From assembly GCA_023391635.1 (NCBI GenBank), contig JAEWAQ010000029.1:62001-126000 (forward strand): DNA of 64,000 bases. Direction: 5' to 3'. Of this stretch, positions 42,986-51,044 are shown one piece after another; position 1 is the stretch's first letter, and every line of letters starts with the position of its first letter. The position numbers were made by a program, and so were the translations under genes. The notes under the pieces were generated by a model. The model had not been told where the DNA came from, did no database searches, and saw nothing but the letters and a program-made list of their open reading frames with translations. The stretch is from Bacillota bacterium. GTDB taxonomy: Bacteria > Bacillota > Bacilli > Paenibacillales > Paenibacillaceae.

Positions 42986-43848
42986 AAATGGCGTACCTCC
43001 CGGCTGTCGACGTCGAACCATTCCCGGCAATGACTCGGCACGATAACGAGCGTCGGGTCCGCCGCCTGCAGCCGGCGCAGGCGCTTGAAGCTCTCGCGAT
43101 AGGCTGCACGGTCATGCATGACGATTCCCGCGACCGGGTGCGGGAGCCGGTTGTCGCGCAGCGCCCGGCTCGACCAGGCGGCATCCGCGCAGAGCAAGCA
43201 GCGGGTGCCGCGGTCCGTCGTCAGCAAGAGGCCGATCTGTCCGGCGGCGTGTCCGGGCAGGGAGATCGCCAGCAGGCTGCCATCTCCCAGCAGATCGTAA
43301 CCGCCGGGCAAGGGGGCGTCCTTCGGGAAAGGCACCCATGCTGCCGCTGTTTCGATCGGCACACCCCGCGCAGCGAAGTCGTCAGGCAGCAAGCCGCGCA
43401 GGAAGCCGGACCGCGTCGCGCGCAAAGGGCCGAGTGAGCGGACCGCGTCATAGGCTTCCTGAGGGTAGAGGATGCGGGCTGCGGGAAAGTCCTGCAGCCC
43501 CCCGATATGATCGGCATGGAAATGGGACAGGATGACGCACCCGACGTTATCCGCGGCTACGCCAAGCCGGGCCAGCTGCCGGACGGCGGCATGCTCTTCG
43601 CGATAGACGACAGGGGTGATCTTGCGGTACAAGGCGTAAGGCATCGCTTCCGTCTGCTCCGCGAACCGGGACGAGTAGCCGGCATCGAACAGCATCCAGC
43701 CGCGAGACGGATGGCGAATGCACGCGAAGCCGGCCGGGTAGGGGGCAGAGCGCAGCGATCCGCCCCGGATCGTCACGAATTCGGGGTGCAGGCAGTGGCC
43801 GGCGGATAGCAACTGCAATTGCACACGAGTGCCCAGCGGTATCGTCAT
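42982..43848 (-). CDS. Metallo-beta-lactamase-fold hydrolase (lactonase-like)
   Basis: Protein of 288 aa. Metal ligands are HFHADH near residue 108, a His in SLPGHAAGQIGLLL near 203, Asp in CLLCADAAW near 222, and His in VPSHC near 273. The closest feel is the AHL-lactonase-like MBL group, so hydrolysis of a lactone or thioester is plausible. ATG 43848 follows GGGGGAGGACAAGCAG. The frame is open for 29 more codons into a degenerate copy of the gene junction (43841-43977), which I treat as a tandem duplication rather than coding. The end overlaps the adenylate-forming gene. Confidence 0.85.
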   Translation of the reverse strand: MTIPLGTRVQLQLLSAGHCLHPEFVTIRGGSLRSAPYPAGFACIRHPSRGWMLFDAGYSSRFAEQTEAMPYALYRKITPVVYREEHAAVRQLARLGVAADNVGCVILSHFHADHIGGLQDFPAARILYPQEAYDAVRSLGPLRATRSGFLRGLLPDDFAARGVPIETAAAWVPFPKDAPLPGGYDLLGDGSLLAISLPGHAAGQIGLLLTTDRGTRCLLCADAAWSSRALRDNRLPHPVAGIVMHDRAAYRESFKRLRRLQAADPTLVIVPSHCREWFDVDSREVRHL

Positions 43849-43977
43849 CTGCTTGTCCTCCCCCACCAAACCGCGAGTTGCTGCAGTCCATCGCTGACAG
43901 GAACGTCGGATCGTCATCTGTTTGTCCTCCACCAATCTGCGAATTGCCGCAGCCCGCCGCTGACGGGGACGCGGGGC
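43841..43977. repeat. Degenerate tandem duplication across a gene junction (about 69 bp)
   Basis: ATCGTCATCTGCTTGTCCTC at 43841 recurs as ATCGTCATCTGTTTGTCCTC at 43910, and the following 45 nt are also alike (CGCGAGTTGCTGCAGTC versus GCGAATTGCCGCAGCCC). The distal copy encodes the end of the epimerase and an ATGA stop/start. The proximal copy supplies the used MBL start and leaves a decayed piece of epimerase sequence between the two genes. Confidence 0.8.
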
Positions 43978-44951
43978 GCATAGCCGAGGCCGCTGCGGGC
44001 TTGCGCGATGTCGAAAGTTTGGCTGTACGCGAGCAGTCCTGCGGTGAAGCGGGTGAACGGCGGTTCCGGGCCGAGGAAGGGGAGCGCGCGATAGGCGATC
44101 TCCATCGCGGAACCGGCGGCCAGCGCCGCCCGCAGGGGGACGTTTCTTGTCCGGAGCGGCAATCCGAGCAACCCGAACAAATGCTCCAGTGCATCGATTA
44201 GCCGGACCGGCTCGCCTCCGGATATATTGAAAACGGCAATCGCGCCGTCGCCTCCGTGCCCGTCAACTCGGCTGCCGGGCAAGCCGTTGTCCAGTGCGCG
44301 GCAAGCAAGCACGATTGCATCGACGGCATCCTCGATATATGTCAAATCAAGCAGCGCTTCCCCTCCGCCGACAAGCGGGATGCCGCGCTGTTCGTTCACT
44401 CGCAGGAGGCGGGGAAACAGCGTTCGGTCTCCCGGGCCGAAGATGGCCCGCGGCCGTAGGATGACGGCGCTCAGTCCTTGCGATCCCGCTTCCGAGACGA
44501 GTTGCTCGGCGATACGCTTCGTCGCTGCGTACGCATTGGCCGGCTTGGCTGCGAGGGGCGAACGCTCGGTCAGATCGAGCCGATTGGAGTAATCGAAGTA
44601 GACGCTTGGCGTCGAGATATGCACGAGCTTGCGAACGTCATGGCGCATACAACCCGCGATAACGTTAGCTGTTCCCGTCACGTTCGCATCGTGAAAGTCC
44701 CGATATCGACCCCAGGGCGACGATAGTGCCGCACAATGGATGACGTAATCCTGGCCCGCGCAAGCATCCGCGATCGCGTCCGCTCGCCGCAAATCTGCCT
44801 GGCGGAAGGAGATGCCCTGTGCGGCCAACGCCCGCCCGGCTTCCGGGCTGCGCCCGATCCCCGTTACTTCCCAGCCTAGCTCGCGAGCCAGACGAACAGC
44901 CGCCGCCTGTCCGAGAAATCCGGTTGCTCCGGTCACCAGCGCTCTGGTCAA
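43914..44951 (-). CDS. NAD-dependent epimerase/dehydratase family reductase, OleD-like
   Basis: Extended SDR of 345 aa (3-beta-HSD type). The dinucleotide motif TGATGFLGQAAA starts at residue 7. KLVHISTPSVYFDYSNRLD near 125 resembles the STPSV(V/Y)FDG region of OleD-type 2-alkyl-3-oxoalkanoate reductases. The catalytic YAATKRIAEQL (Tyr, Lys) is near 160 and RPRAIFGPGDR near 188. It probably reduces a beta-keto acyl intermediate to the beta-hydroxy form. The TTG start overlaps the ATP-grasp stop (TTGA), and its TGA abuts the duplicated region. Specific substrate unknown. Confidence 0.85.
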   Translation of the reverse strand: MTRALVTGATGFLGQAAAVRLARELGWEVTGIGRSPEAGRALAAQGISFRQADLRRADAIADACAGQDYVIHCAALSSPWGRYRDFHDANVTGTANVIAGCMRHDVRKLVHISTPSVYFDYSNRLDLTERSPLAAKPANAYAATKRIAEQLVSEAGSQGLSAVILRPRAIFGPGDRTLFPRLLRVNEQRGIPLVGGGEALLDLTYIEDAVDAIVLACRALDNGLPGSRVDGHGGDGAIAVFNISGGEPVRLIDALEHLFGLLGLPLRTRNVPLRAALAAGSAMEIAYRALPFLGPEPPFTRFTAGLLAYSQTFDIAQARSGLGYAPRVPVSGGLRQFADWWRTNR

Positions 44952-46234
44952 CGTTCACCATTCCATTCTATATCGGATGTCAAAGCTTCCGGAAGCGGCA
45001 GGCCATGCTTCCTGGCGGTCCAGAGCGCCCATCCCAACAGACGGAATTGCTCGACTGACGGCCGAGCATCGCCTCTTCGGTAGACGGCATCCCGGCTGTC
45101 TCGGCAAGCACGCATCCATTCGCGTACGCGCCGTTGTCGGCACGCTTGCGTGAATCCGTAGGTGAACATGACCGCAGACACCATGGCTCCTGAACCGGCC
45201 GCTTCAGTTGGCGACGCGACGTTACCCAAGCGCAGCCATGCATCGGGATACAAGATCGCTTCCGCCAGCCGGTCGCCGGGCCCGAACAGGTGAATGCCGC
45301 TCGTCGCCCGGGGATTGCATTCCAGCGGCAGGACGCTGCCGTCCGAATCGACTATGAAATCGAAGGCGATCTGGCCGGTGAAGCCCGTATGCCGCACGAA
45401 GCGCCGCACCCAATCCAGCAGCGGGGGATGGCTTGCCGCTGCATAGTGGATGCTGGCGCCCAGTCCCGCCCGGAATCGACTGCGATAGGCGGCATATGCA
45501 GTCAACTCGCCGCCATGCGCGACGCCGTACGTGCACCATTCGTCTCCGCGGAGCAGTACCTGCGCGACCCAGGGCCGCTCAGGCGATATACCGCTAGCCG
45601 CCAGCTTGCACATGACCGTATGATCACCGCGGGAAGCGGACAGTGAATCGGTCCGATCATTGCGTTGTTTCCGGCCGCCGTCTTCCAGCCGTCGGTCGAT
45701 CTTGATCACGCGGGATGCGAATCGCGAATAGGCGGGCTTCAGCACGATTCCGTCACGATAACGATCGTCCTTCAGCAGCGGCAGCCAGCCGTCGGGGGCT
45801 TCGAACAGCTCGGTGGCGGGCACCGGCAGACCGGCCTGTTCCGCGAGGTGGATGAAATTTCCCTTATGATGCAGGGACTCGAGTTCGTCGAGACTTGGCG
45901 CGAATATCCGGCAGGCACCGAGCAGCTGTTGATGCTCTCTGGCGATATGGAAGATTTCTTCGCAGGTCGGAATCAGCAAGTCGATGCCGTTGTCCAGCGC
46001 AATGGCGCGGAGCGCCACAGCGAAGCCTGCCGGATCGCGGGCTGGCGCCGGCACGCGGAAGCAGCGTTCGATGCAGCGGGATACCCGGCACAAGTGGTAA
46101 GGGATACTCTCCGCCGCATACACCGTATGTCCGGCCGCATGGAAAAGCCGGGCCAGCTCCAGCGCGACGGCGGATCTTCCCCCGGTAAGCAAAATCCTAG
46201 CGGGACGATGATGTATTTCCGTTTCAATAAACAA
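44948..46234 (-). CDS. ATP-grasp ligase in the KAS III operon
   Basis: Protein of 428 aa. The pre-ATP-grasp domain begins ARILLTGGRSAVALELARLF. The ATP-grasp part has the LLKDDRYRDGIVLKPAYSRF lysine strand near 165 and the Mg-binding end TGQIAFDFIVDSDGSVLPLE followed by CNPRATSGIHLF near 310. It resembles carbamoyl-phosphate-synthase-like ligases that join a carboxylate to an amine or thiol through acyl-phosphate. An approximately 90-residue C-terminal extension has no evident motif. The TTG start at 46234 overlaps the KAS III gene by 11 nt. Expected to act on the condensed or activated acid (inference). Confidence 0.82.
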   Translation of the reverse strand: MFIETEIHHRPARILLTGGRSAVALELARLFHAAGHTVYAAESIPYHLCRVSRCIERCFRVPAPARDPAGFAVALRAIALDNGIDLLIPTCEEIFHIAREHQQLLGACRIFAPSLDELESLHHKGNFIHLAEQAGLPVPATELFEAPDGWLPLLKDDRYRDGIVLKPAYSRFASRVIKIDRRLEDGGRKQRNDRTDSLSASRGDHTVMCKLAASGISPERPWVAQVLLRGDEWCTYGVAHGGELTAYAAYRSRFRAGLGASIHYAAASHPPLLDWVRRFVRHTGFTGQIAFDFIVDSDGSVLPLECNPRATSGIHLFGPGDRLAEAILYPDAWLRLGNVASPTEAAGSGAMVSAVMFTYGFTQACRQRRVREWMRACRDSRDAVYRRGDARPSVEQFRLLGWALWTARKHGLPLPEALTSDIEWNGER

Positions 46235-47225
46235 ACACCAAGCCCCCCAAGGTCAACCCTGCGGCCGTGCCGATCATGAGCACGCGGTCTCCGCGCGAGA
46301 TCCGGCCCGTCCGGATCGCCGTATCCAGCCCCATCGGGATGGATGCCGCGATCGTGTTGCCGTGGTCCGGTGTGATGTAGATGAGTTGATGCTCCGAGAT
46401 GCCGAGCTTCTTGCGCAGCAGACGCACCGCCGCCGCGCTGCCCTGATGCGGAATGACGGCACGGAAATCGGCCATCCGCGTGTTTGCGTCGCGAAGTAAG
46501 TCATCCGTGAAAGCGGGCAACAGGCGCGAAGCCATGCGGAAGATCGCAGGACCGTCCATCCGGAACAGCTCGTCGCGCGGACCGGCCGGTTCCGGCCCGC
46601 GCGGATGATGCTTCGAGCCTCCGGCGCGAATCTCGGAATAAGCGGCGCCTTCGCTATACGTACGCAAGGAGGCGCCGATGACGCGCGATTGCGAATCGGC
46701 TTCCGCAGGCCCGATCACGACGGCGGCCGCGCCGTCGCCGAACAGCGCGGCGCTTTCCTTGTCGCGATAGTCCAGGCCATATGAGGCGATCTCCGTTGAA
46801 ACGATCAGGACGCGGCGGTATCGACCGGCGTCGATCAGGCAGGACATGACGTCGAAGGCGGTCAGGAAACTGAGGCAGGTAGAATCGATATCGAATGCGG
46901 GGACTCCGGATTGCTGTTGTCCCATCGCTTGTTGAATGAATACGGCCGTGCAAGGAAGCGCCTGCTGCTTGGTTCCGCTTGCGCAGACGAGGCAGTCGAT
47001 ATCCGCGAACGTCATGCCAGCCGCCGTCAGTGCCGCATTCGCCGCCTTGGCTCCCATTTCCGCAGCCGTTTCCCCATCCTGTACGAAGTGACGGACCGCC
47101 ACGTCTGACGTACGCCGCGACCACCCAGGCGAAACGTCGAGCCGTTCGTCCATTTCCGCATCCGTGACGCTCTTGTCGGGCAAATACTTGCCGGTTCCGT
47201 AAATTTGTACTTTGCGTTCGTTCAT
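46224..47225 (-). CDS. 3-oxoacyl-ACP synthase III family protein (FabH/OleA-like)
   Basis: Condensing enzyme of 333 aa, first gene of the six-gene operon. The thiolase-fold triad is intact: Cys in DIDSTCLSFLTAF near residue 113, His in AVIPHQGSAAAV near 250, and Asn in PDHGNTIAASIP near 280. GDGAAAVVIG is also typical. It starts YGTGKYLPDKSVTDAEMDE, as in FabH. As it is linked to an OleD-like reductase and not to fatty-acid genes, it more likely performs a specialised Claisen condensation. ATG 47225 follows GGAGAGCGAGC. The upstream 160 bp hold an AT-rich inverted repeat, TATATC/GATATA, at 47332-47348. Confidence 0.9.
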   Translation of the reverse strand: MNERKVQIYGTGKYLPDKSVTDAEMDERLDVSPGWSRRTSDVAVRHFVQDGETAAEMGAKAANAALTAAGMTFADIDCLVCASGTKQQALPCTAVFIQQAMGQQQSGVPAFDIDSTCLSFLTAFDVMSCLIDAGRYRRVLIVSTEIASYGLDYRDKESAALFGDGAAAVVIGPAEADSQSRVIGASLRTYSEGAAYSEIRAGGSKHHPRGPEPAGPRDELFRMDGPAIFRMASRLLPAFTDDLLRDANTRMADFRAVIPHQGSAAAVRLLRKKLGISEHQLIYITPDHGNTIAASIPMGLDTAIRTGRISRGDRVLMIGTAAGLTLGGLVFVY

Positions 47226-47353
47226 GCTCGCTCTCCAATCGGGGTACGGTAATGCCTTATCTTCTTCAACTGTTATATCGGGATTTCACGCCGAATCCAA
47301 GAGCGGATATCCAGGCCACCACATAAATATGTATATCATGTAGATATATAATT

Positions 47354-47373
47354 TTGAAAGGCCGCGGTATAAT
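47354..47373 (+). promoter_or_regulatory. Candidate -10 for a short leader/small-ORF transcript
   Basis: A consensus TATAAT lies at 47368-47373, preceded by TTGAAA at 47354 but only 8 bp apart, so a -35 is not clear. It is the only strong -10 in the 362-bp gap ahead of the ECF sigma gene. Confidence 0.35.
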
Positions 47374-47385
47374 TGTATCATTGAT

Positions 47386-47505
47386 ATGAAGAGATCGATT
47401 TTGGGACGAGGGAAAGATTCCGAGCTTCTCAAATCGGCATTGCGCAATATTCGATCTATTCTGGCGCAACAACCGATTAGCTTGCCGCAAGCACCTTTTC
47501 GTTAG
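47386..47505 (+). CDS. Possible 39-aa leader ORF ending inside a terminator
   Basis: ATG 47386 opens 39 codons (start MKRSILGRGKDSELLKSAL, basic helix) and ends TAG 47505 in the loop/3' arm of a strong terminator. No Shine-Dalgarno is seen; with TATAAT at 47368 the mRNA would be nearly leaderless. The position suggests either a short regulatory transcript or an attenuator leader for the ECF sigma operon. Coding status is uncertain. Confidence 0.3.
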   Translation: MKRSILGRGKDSELLKSALRNIRSILAQQPISLPQAPFR

Positions 47506-47517
47506 GTGCTTTTTTTC
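47490..47517 (+). terminator. Intrinsic terminator upstream of the ECF sigma gene
   Basis: GCACCT pairs with AGGTGC around a 7-nt loop, followed by seven Ts. The only upstream plus-strand sequence it can end is the short leader, since the neighbouring operon is on the other strand. It lies about 70 nt before the sigma factor start. Confidence 0.85.
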
Positions 47518-47587
47518 ATCGGACTCATATGAAACGGGAACAAAAGGTCAACAAAGGGTGTCAATTGGTTAGGGGGAGGGAGGTTGG

Positions 47588-48139
47588 TTGAATGACGATG
47601 ATTATAAGCTTGCGGAACGACTTCAACCGCTGGAAATCGAGGAACTGGTTCGCCGTTACTGGCATGACGTTTGGCAATATGCTTATTTCTTGACTCGGCA
47701 GCATCATCTGGCAGAGGATGTCGCGCAAGAAACGTTCGTCAAGGCGATTCGATCCATCGATTCGTTCCGGGGGCAATGTCCGATCAAGAACTGGCTGCTC
47801 AAAATTGCGCGGAATACGGCCCTGAACGCCATTCGGTCGATGTTTTTGCGAAAAGTCAGTTTGGTTGGCCTCTTCGTAAATAATCAAACGACGAGCGTTC
47901 CATCTGCAGAGGCAACTTTCTGGGACGCCAACTTGACGGATGAAATTTGGGAGACGGTGCTTCAACTGCCGAGGGAACAGCGGGAAATTCTAGTTCTCTA
48001 CGCGCACTACATGTGGTCTTATCGCGAAATCTCCGATTTGCTCGAGGTTGGCGAAGGAACGGTCAAATCCCGATTGCACCGGGCAAGAGCGAAGCTTGCG
48101 AAACGAATGAAGGAGCGGGGGGATGAAGATGACGGATGA
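47588..48139 (+). CDS. ECF-type RNA polymerase sigma factor
   Basis: Sigma-70 family protein of 183 aa with regions 2 and 4 only. Region 2: LVRRYWHDVWQYAYFLTRQ and EDVAQETFVKAIRSIDSF (about 20-65). Region 4: LPREQREILVLYAHYMWSYR, EISDLLEVGEGTVKSRLHRA (about 127-172) with the HTH. The TTG start at 47588 has a GGGGGAGGGAGG tract upstream. The 3' end overlaps the membrane protein gene by 17 nt, the usual sigma/anti-sigma coupling. Target promoters cannot be read; autoregulation is likely. Confidence 0.93.
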   Translation: MNDDDYKLAERLQPLEIEELVRRYWHDVWQYAYFLTRQHHLAEDVAQETFVKAIRSIDSFRGQCPIKNWLLKIARNTALNAIRSMFLRKVSLVGLFVNNQTTSVPSAEATFWDANLTDEIWETVLQLPREQREILVLYAHYMWSYREISDLLEVGEGTVKSRLHRARAKLAKRMKERGDEDDG

Positions 48140-48953
48140 ACTTAAGCATGCGGACGAGACGGAGCGGCTTTTATTACGGCTGCGATCGCGACCTTTCCGA
48201 GAACCAAGAGAGCCATCTCAAAAGGCACTGACGGCCATTCTTCAACAAGTTAAGGATGATATAGACGCCCGGCTAACGAAGCGAGTATGGACGAGAGGAG
48301 CCGCCGCCGTTCTCGCCTGTGTTTTCCTGTTCATCGGATTTGCCTTTCTCTACGAAACGCCCGGCGGCATCGCCGATTGGCGCTATTCGCGTGCGGCAGG
48401 ACTTGAGGGAACAGTCGACATTCCGATCGGAAAAACGCCGATCGAGGCCGTCCAGAAGTTCCGCCAGTTCGACACGATGCATGTCATCCGCCAGGAACGT
48501 TTGAATGGCGGTATGCTGCTGTTTATTCGGCGGTTCGAACAGAGCGTGGGTACGGATTTGCAAATCGAATTCGTACGCCATACGTGGTTGGGTTGGAAAT
48601 GGGAGATGGGAGGGGGATTCCAAATTTCGGCCGAACCGAAGCCGGATGAAGCGCTGAACTATATGAGCATGCCGCGGTTTCCCGGTATTCAAGGTCCGTT
48701 CCCTATCGTATTTGGCCATATCACGCATGAATCCGTCAATCAAATCCTGATCTCCGTAAGCGGGCCGAATGCCGGAAGCTATCCGGCGAAAATAATCGAA
48801 TACGAACCTGGAAAACAGATTTGGTATGTCCATCTGCCCGTGACGGCTGCTGCTCCTTATGAAATCGCAGCGTATAACGATCAAGGCGGCCTGATCGCCG
48901 ACAAAACATTCACGGACCCGCGTGATTTCTCCACTGTCAAGTTATTGGAGTAA
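48123..48953 (+). CDS. Putative membrane anti-sigma factor
   Basis: Protein of 276 aa. About 60 cytoplasmic residues are rich in charged helix (ADETERLLLRLRSRPFREPR). One transmembrane helix follows at about 60-80 (AAAVLACVFLFIGFAFLYET), then a 195-residue extracytoplasmic domain with no recognised family. No zinc-type HxxxCxxC is present. Overlap with the ECF gene and this topology argue for an anti-sigma factor sensing an envelope signal. ATG 48123 and ATG 48129 are both feasible. Confidence 0.72.
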   Translation: MKMTDELKHADETERLLLRLRSRPFREPREPSQKALTAILQQVKDDIDARLTKRVWTRGAAAVLACVFLFIGFAFLYETPGGIADWRYSRAAGLEGTVDIPIGKTPIEAVQKFRQFDTMHVIRQERLNGGMLLFIRRFEQSVGTDLQIEFVRHTWLGWKWEMGGGFQISAEPKPDEALNYMSMPRFPGIQGPFPIVFGHITHESVNQILISVSGPNAGSYPAKIIEYEPGKQIWYVHLPVTAAAPYEIAAYNDQGGLIADKTFTDPRDFSTVKLLE

Positions 48954-49024
48954 TGTCCGGATTGTGAAGCCGATTATGGTATGATGAATAGAAAGAGCAA
49001 CTAACAAATAAAGGAGTGAGCCGC

Positions 49025-49918
49025 TTGACAACGGTACGACTGAATACCGATTCCGCCGTGATCGGCTTTATCGGGACAGGCGTCATGGGCAGGAGCATGG
49101 CGCGCAATCTGATGAAACAAGGATACCGGCTGCATGTGTACAGCCGCACGAAGTCCAAGGCGGAGGAACTGCTCTCGGAAGGCGCCGTCTGGCAGGCAAC
49201 GCCGGCGGAAATTGCCCGGCAGGCAAACGTCATCATCACGATGGTGGGGTTCCCGCGTGACGTGGAGGAAGTATACTTGGGAGAGGACGGGATTGTCGCG
49301 GCTGCTCAGCCCGGCTCTTATATGATCGACATGACCACGTCGAGTCCTATGCTGGCCGGGCGCATCCATGCGGAAGCTAGCCGCAGCGGCCAACACGCGC
49401 TGGATGCCCCCGTGTCGGGAGGAGACGTCGGGGCAAGAGAAGCGCGGCTGTCGATCATGGTTGGCGGCGAGCGGGAGGCGTTCGACGCGGTTCTGCCGAT
49501 CCTTGAAGCGATGGGAACGAATATCGTTTATCAGGGTGCTGCCGGGGCGGGACAACATACGAAGATGTGCAACCAGATCGCCATCGCTTCGAACATGATG
49601 GGCGTCTGCGAGGCGCTGGCCTATGCGGAGAGCGCGGGACTCGATCCGAAGACGGTACTCGGCAGCATCGAGAGCGGCGCGGCCGGCAGTTGGTCGCTCA
49701 GCAATCTGGGTGCGCGCATCATCGCGGGCAATTTCGAACCCGGATTCTATGTGAAGCACTTCATTAAAGATATGAGTATCGCCCTGGAATCCGCGGAAGC
49801 GATGGGTCTGGATACGCAGGGGCTCCGCTTGGCCAAGTCGCTGTACGAGCGGCTCGCCGCAAGCGGAGGAGAGAATTTCGGCACGCAGGCATTGTATAAG
49901 ATTTACAGTCGTGCATAA
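49025..49918 (+). CDS. NAD(P)-dependent beta-hydroxyacid dehydrogenase (3-hydroxyisobutyrate dehydrogenase-like)
   Basis: Protein of 297 aa. Rossmann motif IGFIGTGVMGRSMARNLM near residue 14, substrate-binding DAPVSGGDVGAREARLSIMV near 123, and the catalytic Lys in GAGQHTKMCNQIAIASNMM near 175. These are the marks of the 3-HIBADH/tartronate-semialdehyde-reductase family. Substrate unknown. TTG 49025 is eight nt after AAAGGAG; a GTG nine nt earlier overlaps that site. Confidence 0.92.
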   Translation: MTTVRLNTDSAVIGFIGTGVMGRSMARNLMKQGYRLHVYSRTKSKAEELLSEGAVWQATPAEIARQANVIITMVGFPRDVEEVYLGEDGIVAAAQPGSYMIDMTTSSPMLAGRIHAEASRSGQHALDAPVSGGDVGAREARLSIMVGGEREAFDAVLPILEAMGTNIVYQGAAGAGQHTKMCNQIAIASNMMGVCEALAYAESAGLDPKTVLGSIESGAAGSWSLSNLGARIIAGNFEPGFYVKHFIKDMSIALESAEAMGLDTQGLRLAKSLYERLAASGGENFGTQALYKIYSRA

Positions 49919-49983
49919 CGCGCAATTCGTCGGCTAACAATACTCCTCGATAATCCAAATGAAGACGAGGAGTAGAGTAGGCC

Positions 49984-51003
49984 ATGAGCAAAGCCGGTAA
50001 CACATGCATCGCGGCGTTATGCATGTCCATGCTGTTGATCGCGGGCTGCAATACGAACCAGCAGCAATCCGCTCCGACCGCGGACACGCACGTACACCCG
50101 AACCAAGTCCAGCAGAACCATTTTCAAAGCTTGAACACCCCTGCAAATAACGATGCCCGCATCCCTGTGGCGATGATCGAGGGGACGCGTTATTTCCCTC
50201 TGCAGGAATTGCTTCAACTCGTAGGCTACCGGACGACTGCCGGCAAGACGAAGCAGCAGATGCTTATCGGCGATATCGATCCTTCCTACGCGATCACGGT
50301 CGGATCCAGGCAAGCGGCGAAGGAAGGGCAAGAAATGTCGTTGTCCGCCCCGCCGATCATGAAGAATAACCGCCTGTTGGTGCCGTTAACGGTGTTGTCC
50401 GACTTGTTCGAGCGGGATATCCGCTACCGGGTTGAAGCGAACTCGATTGTCGTACAAGCTGTATCGGATGGCGCTAACACGATCATCGATGGCAGCGATT
50501 CGACGCTGTCCGCCCAATCCGTTACCCCATCGCAGCCGAATGGCGAAGCCTTCTTCAAAGATGCCGCTGGCGATGACCACGGCGGCATGATCGCGCTCGC
50601 GAATCGCGTCAATGCGGATGCGTTGATCGATACGGCCAAACATTTTATGGGGACGCCGTATTTGTTCGGAGCGGCGCCTTATTCGGAGAGCCATAAGTTC
50701 GATTGCTCTTCCTTCACGCAATATGTGTTCGGGAAGTATGGCATCGATCTGGCGAGATTGGCGAGAAGACAAGCCGAACAAGGAACGCCGGTCAGCCGGC
50801 AATCGCTGCGAAAGGGCGATCTGGTGTTCTTCGCAGTGCCCGGCCGGTTCAAATCGGACAATATCGTCGGTCATGTCGGCATCTACATCGGCGATGGCAA
50901 GATGATCAATACGTATTCCGACAAGCAAGGCGTTCACATCGCCAACATCAATCAAGGCTATTGGTCGACGCAGTATCTGGGAGCACGGAGAGTCATTAAG
51001 TAA
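49984..51003 (+). CDS. NlpC/P60 lipoprotein with CuAO-like domain
   Basis: Cell-wall endopeptidase of 339 aa anchored by a lipobox LIAGC (Cys near residue 20). A copper-amine-oxidase-like domain fills about 55-155 (IEGTRYFPLQELLQLVGY, then NRLLVPLTVLSDLF). An Asn/Ser/Asp-rich linker leads to a C-terminal NlpC/P60 domain with the nucleophile in KFDCSSFTQYVFGKYG (Cys near 240) and His in IVGHVGIYIGDG near 297. It would cut the gamma-D-Glu-diaminopimelate peptide bond. ATG 49984 follows GAGGAGTAGAGTAGGCC. Monocistronic; converges on arsC. Confidence 0.9.
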   Translation: MSKAGNTCIAALCMSMLLIAGCNTNQQQSAPTADTHVHPNQVQQNHFQSLNTPANNDARIPVAMIEGTRYFPLQELLQLVGYRTTAGKTKQQMLIGDIDPSYAITVGSRQAAKEGQEMSLSAPPIMKNNRLLVPLTVLSDLFERDIRYRVEANSIVVQAVSDGANTIIDGSDSTLSAQSVTPSQPNGEAFFKDAAGDDHGGMIALANRVNADALIDTAKHFMGTPYLFGAAPYSESHKFDCSSFTQYVFGKYGIDLARLARRQAEQGTPVSRQSLRKGDLVFFAVPGRFKSDNIVGHVGIYIGDGKMINTYSDKQGVHIANINQGYWSTQYLGARRVIK

Positions 51004-51044
51004 CATGCCATTCAAGTTGCAGGCGATTTTTAATGAGGACTCGG

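Noticed and set aside
43849..43935. 29-codon N-terminal extension of the MBL hydrolase
   Set aside because: It is the decayed copy of the epimerase end created by the tandem duplication; the internal ATG has the better ribosome site.
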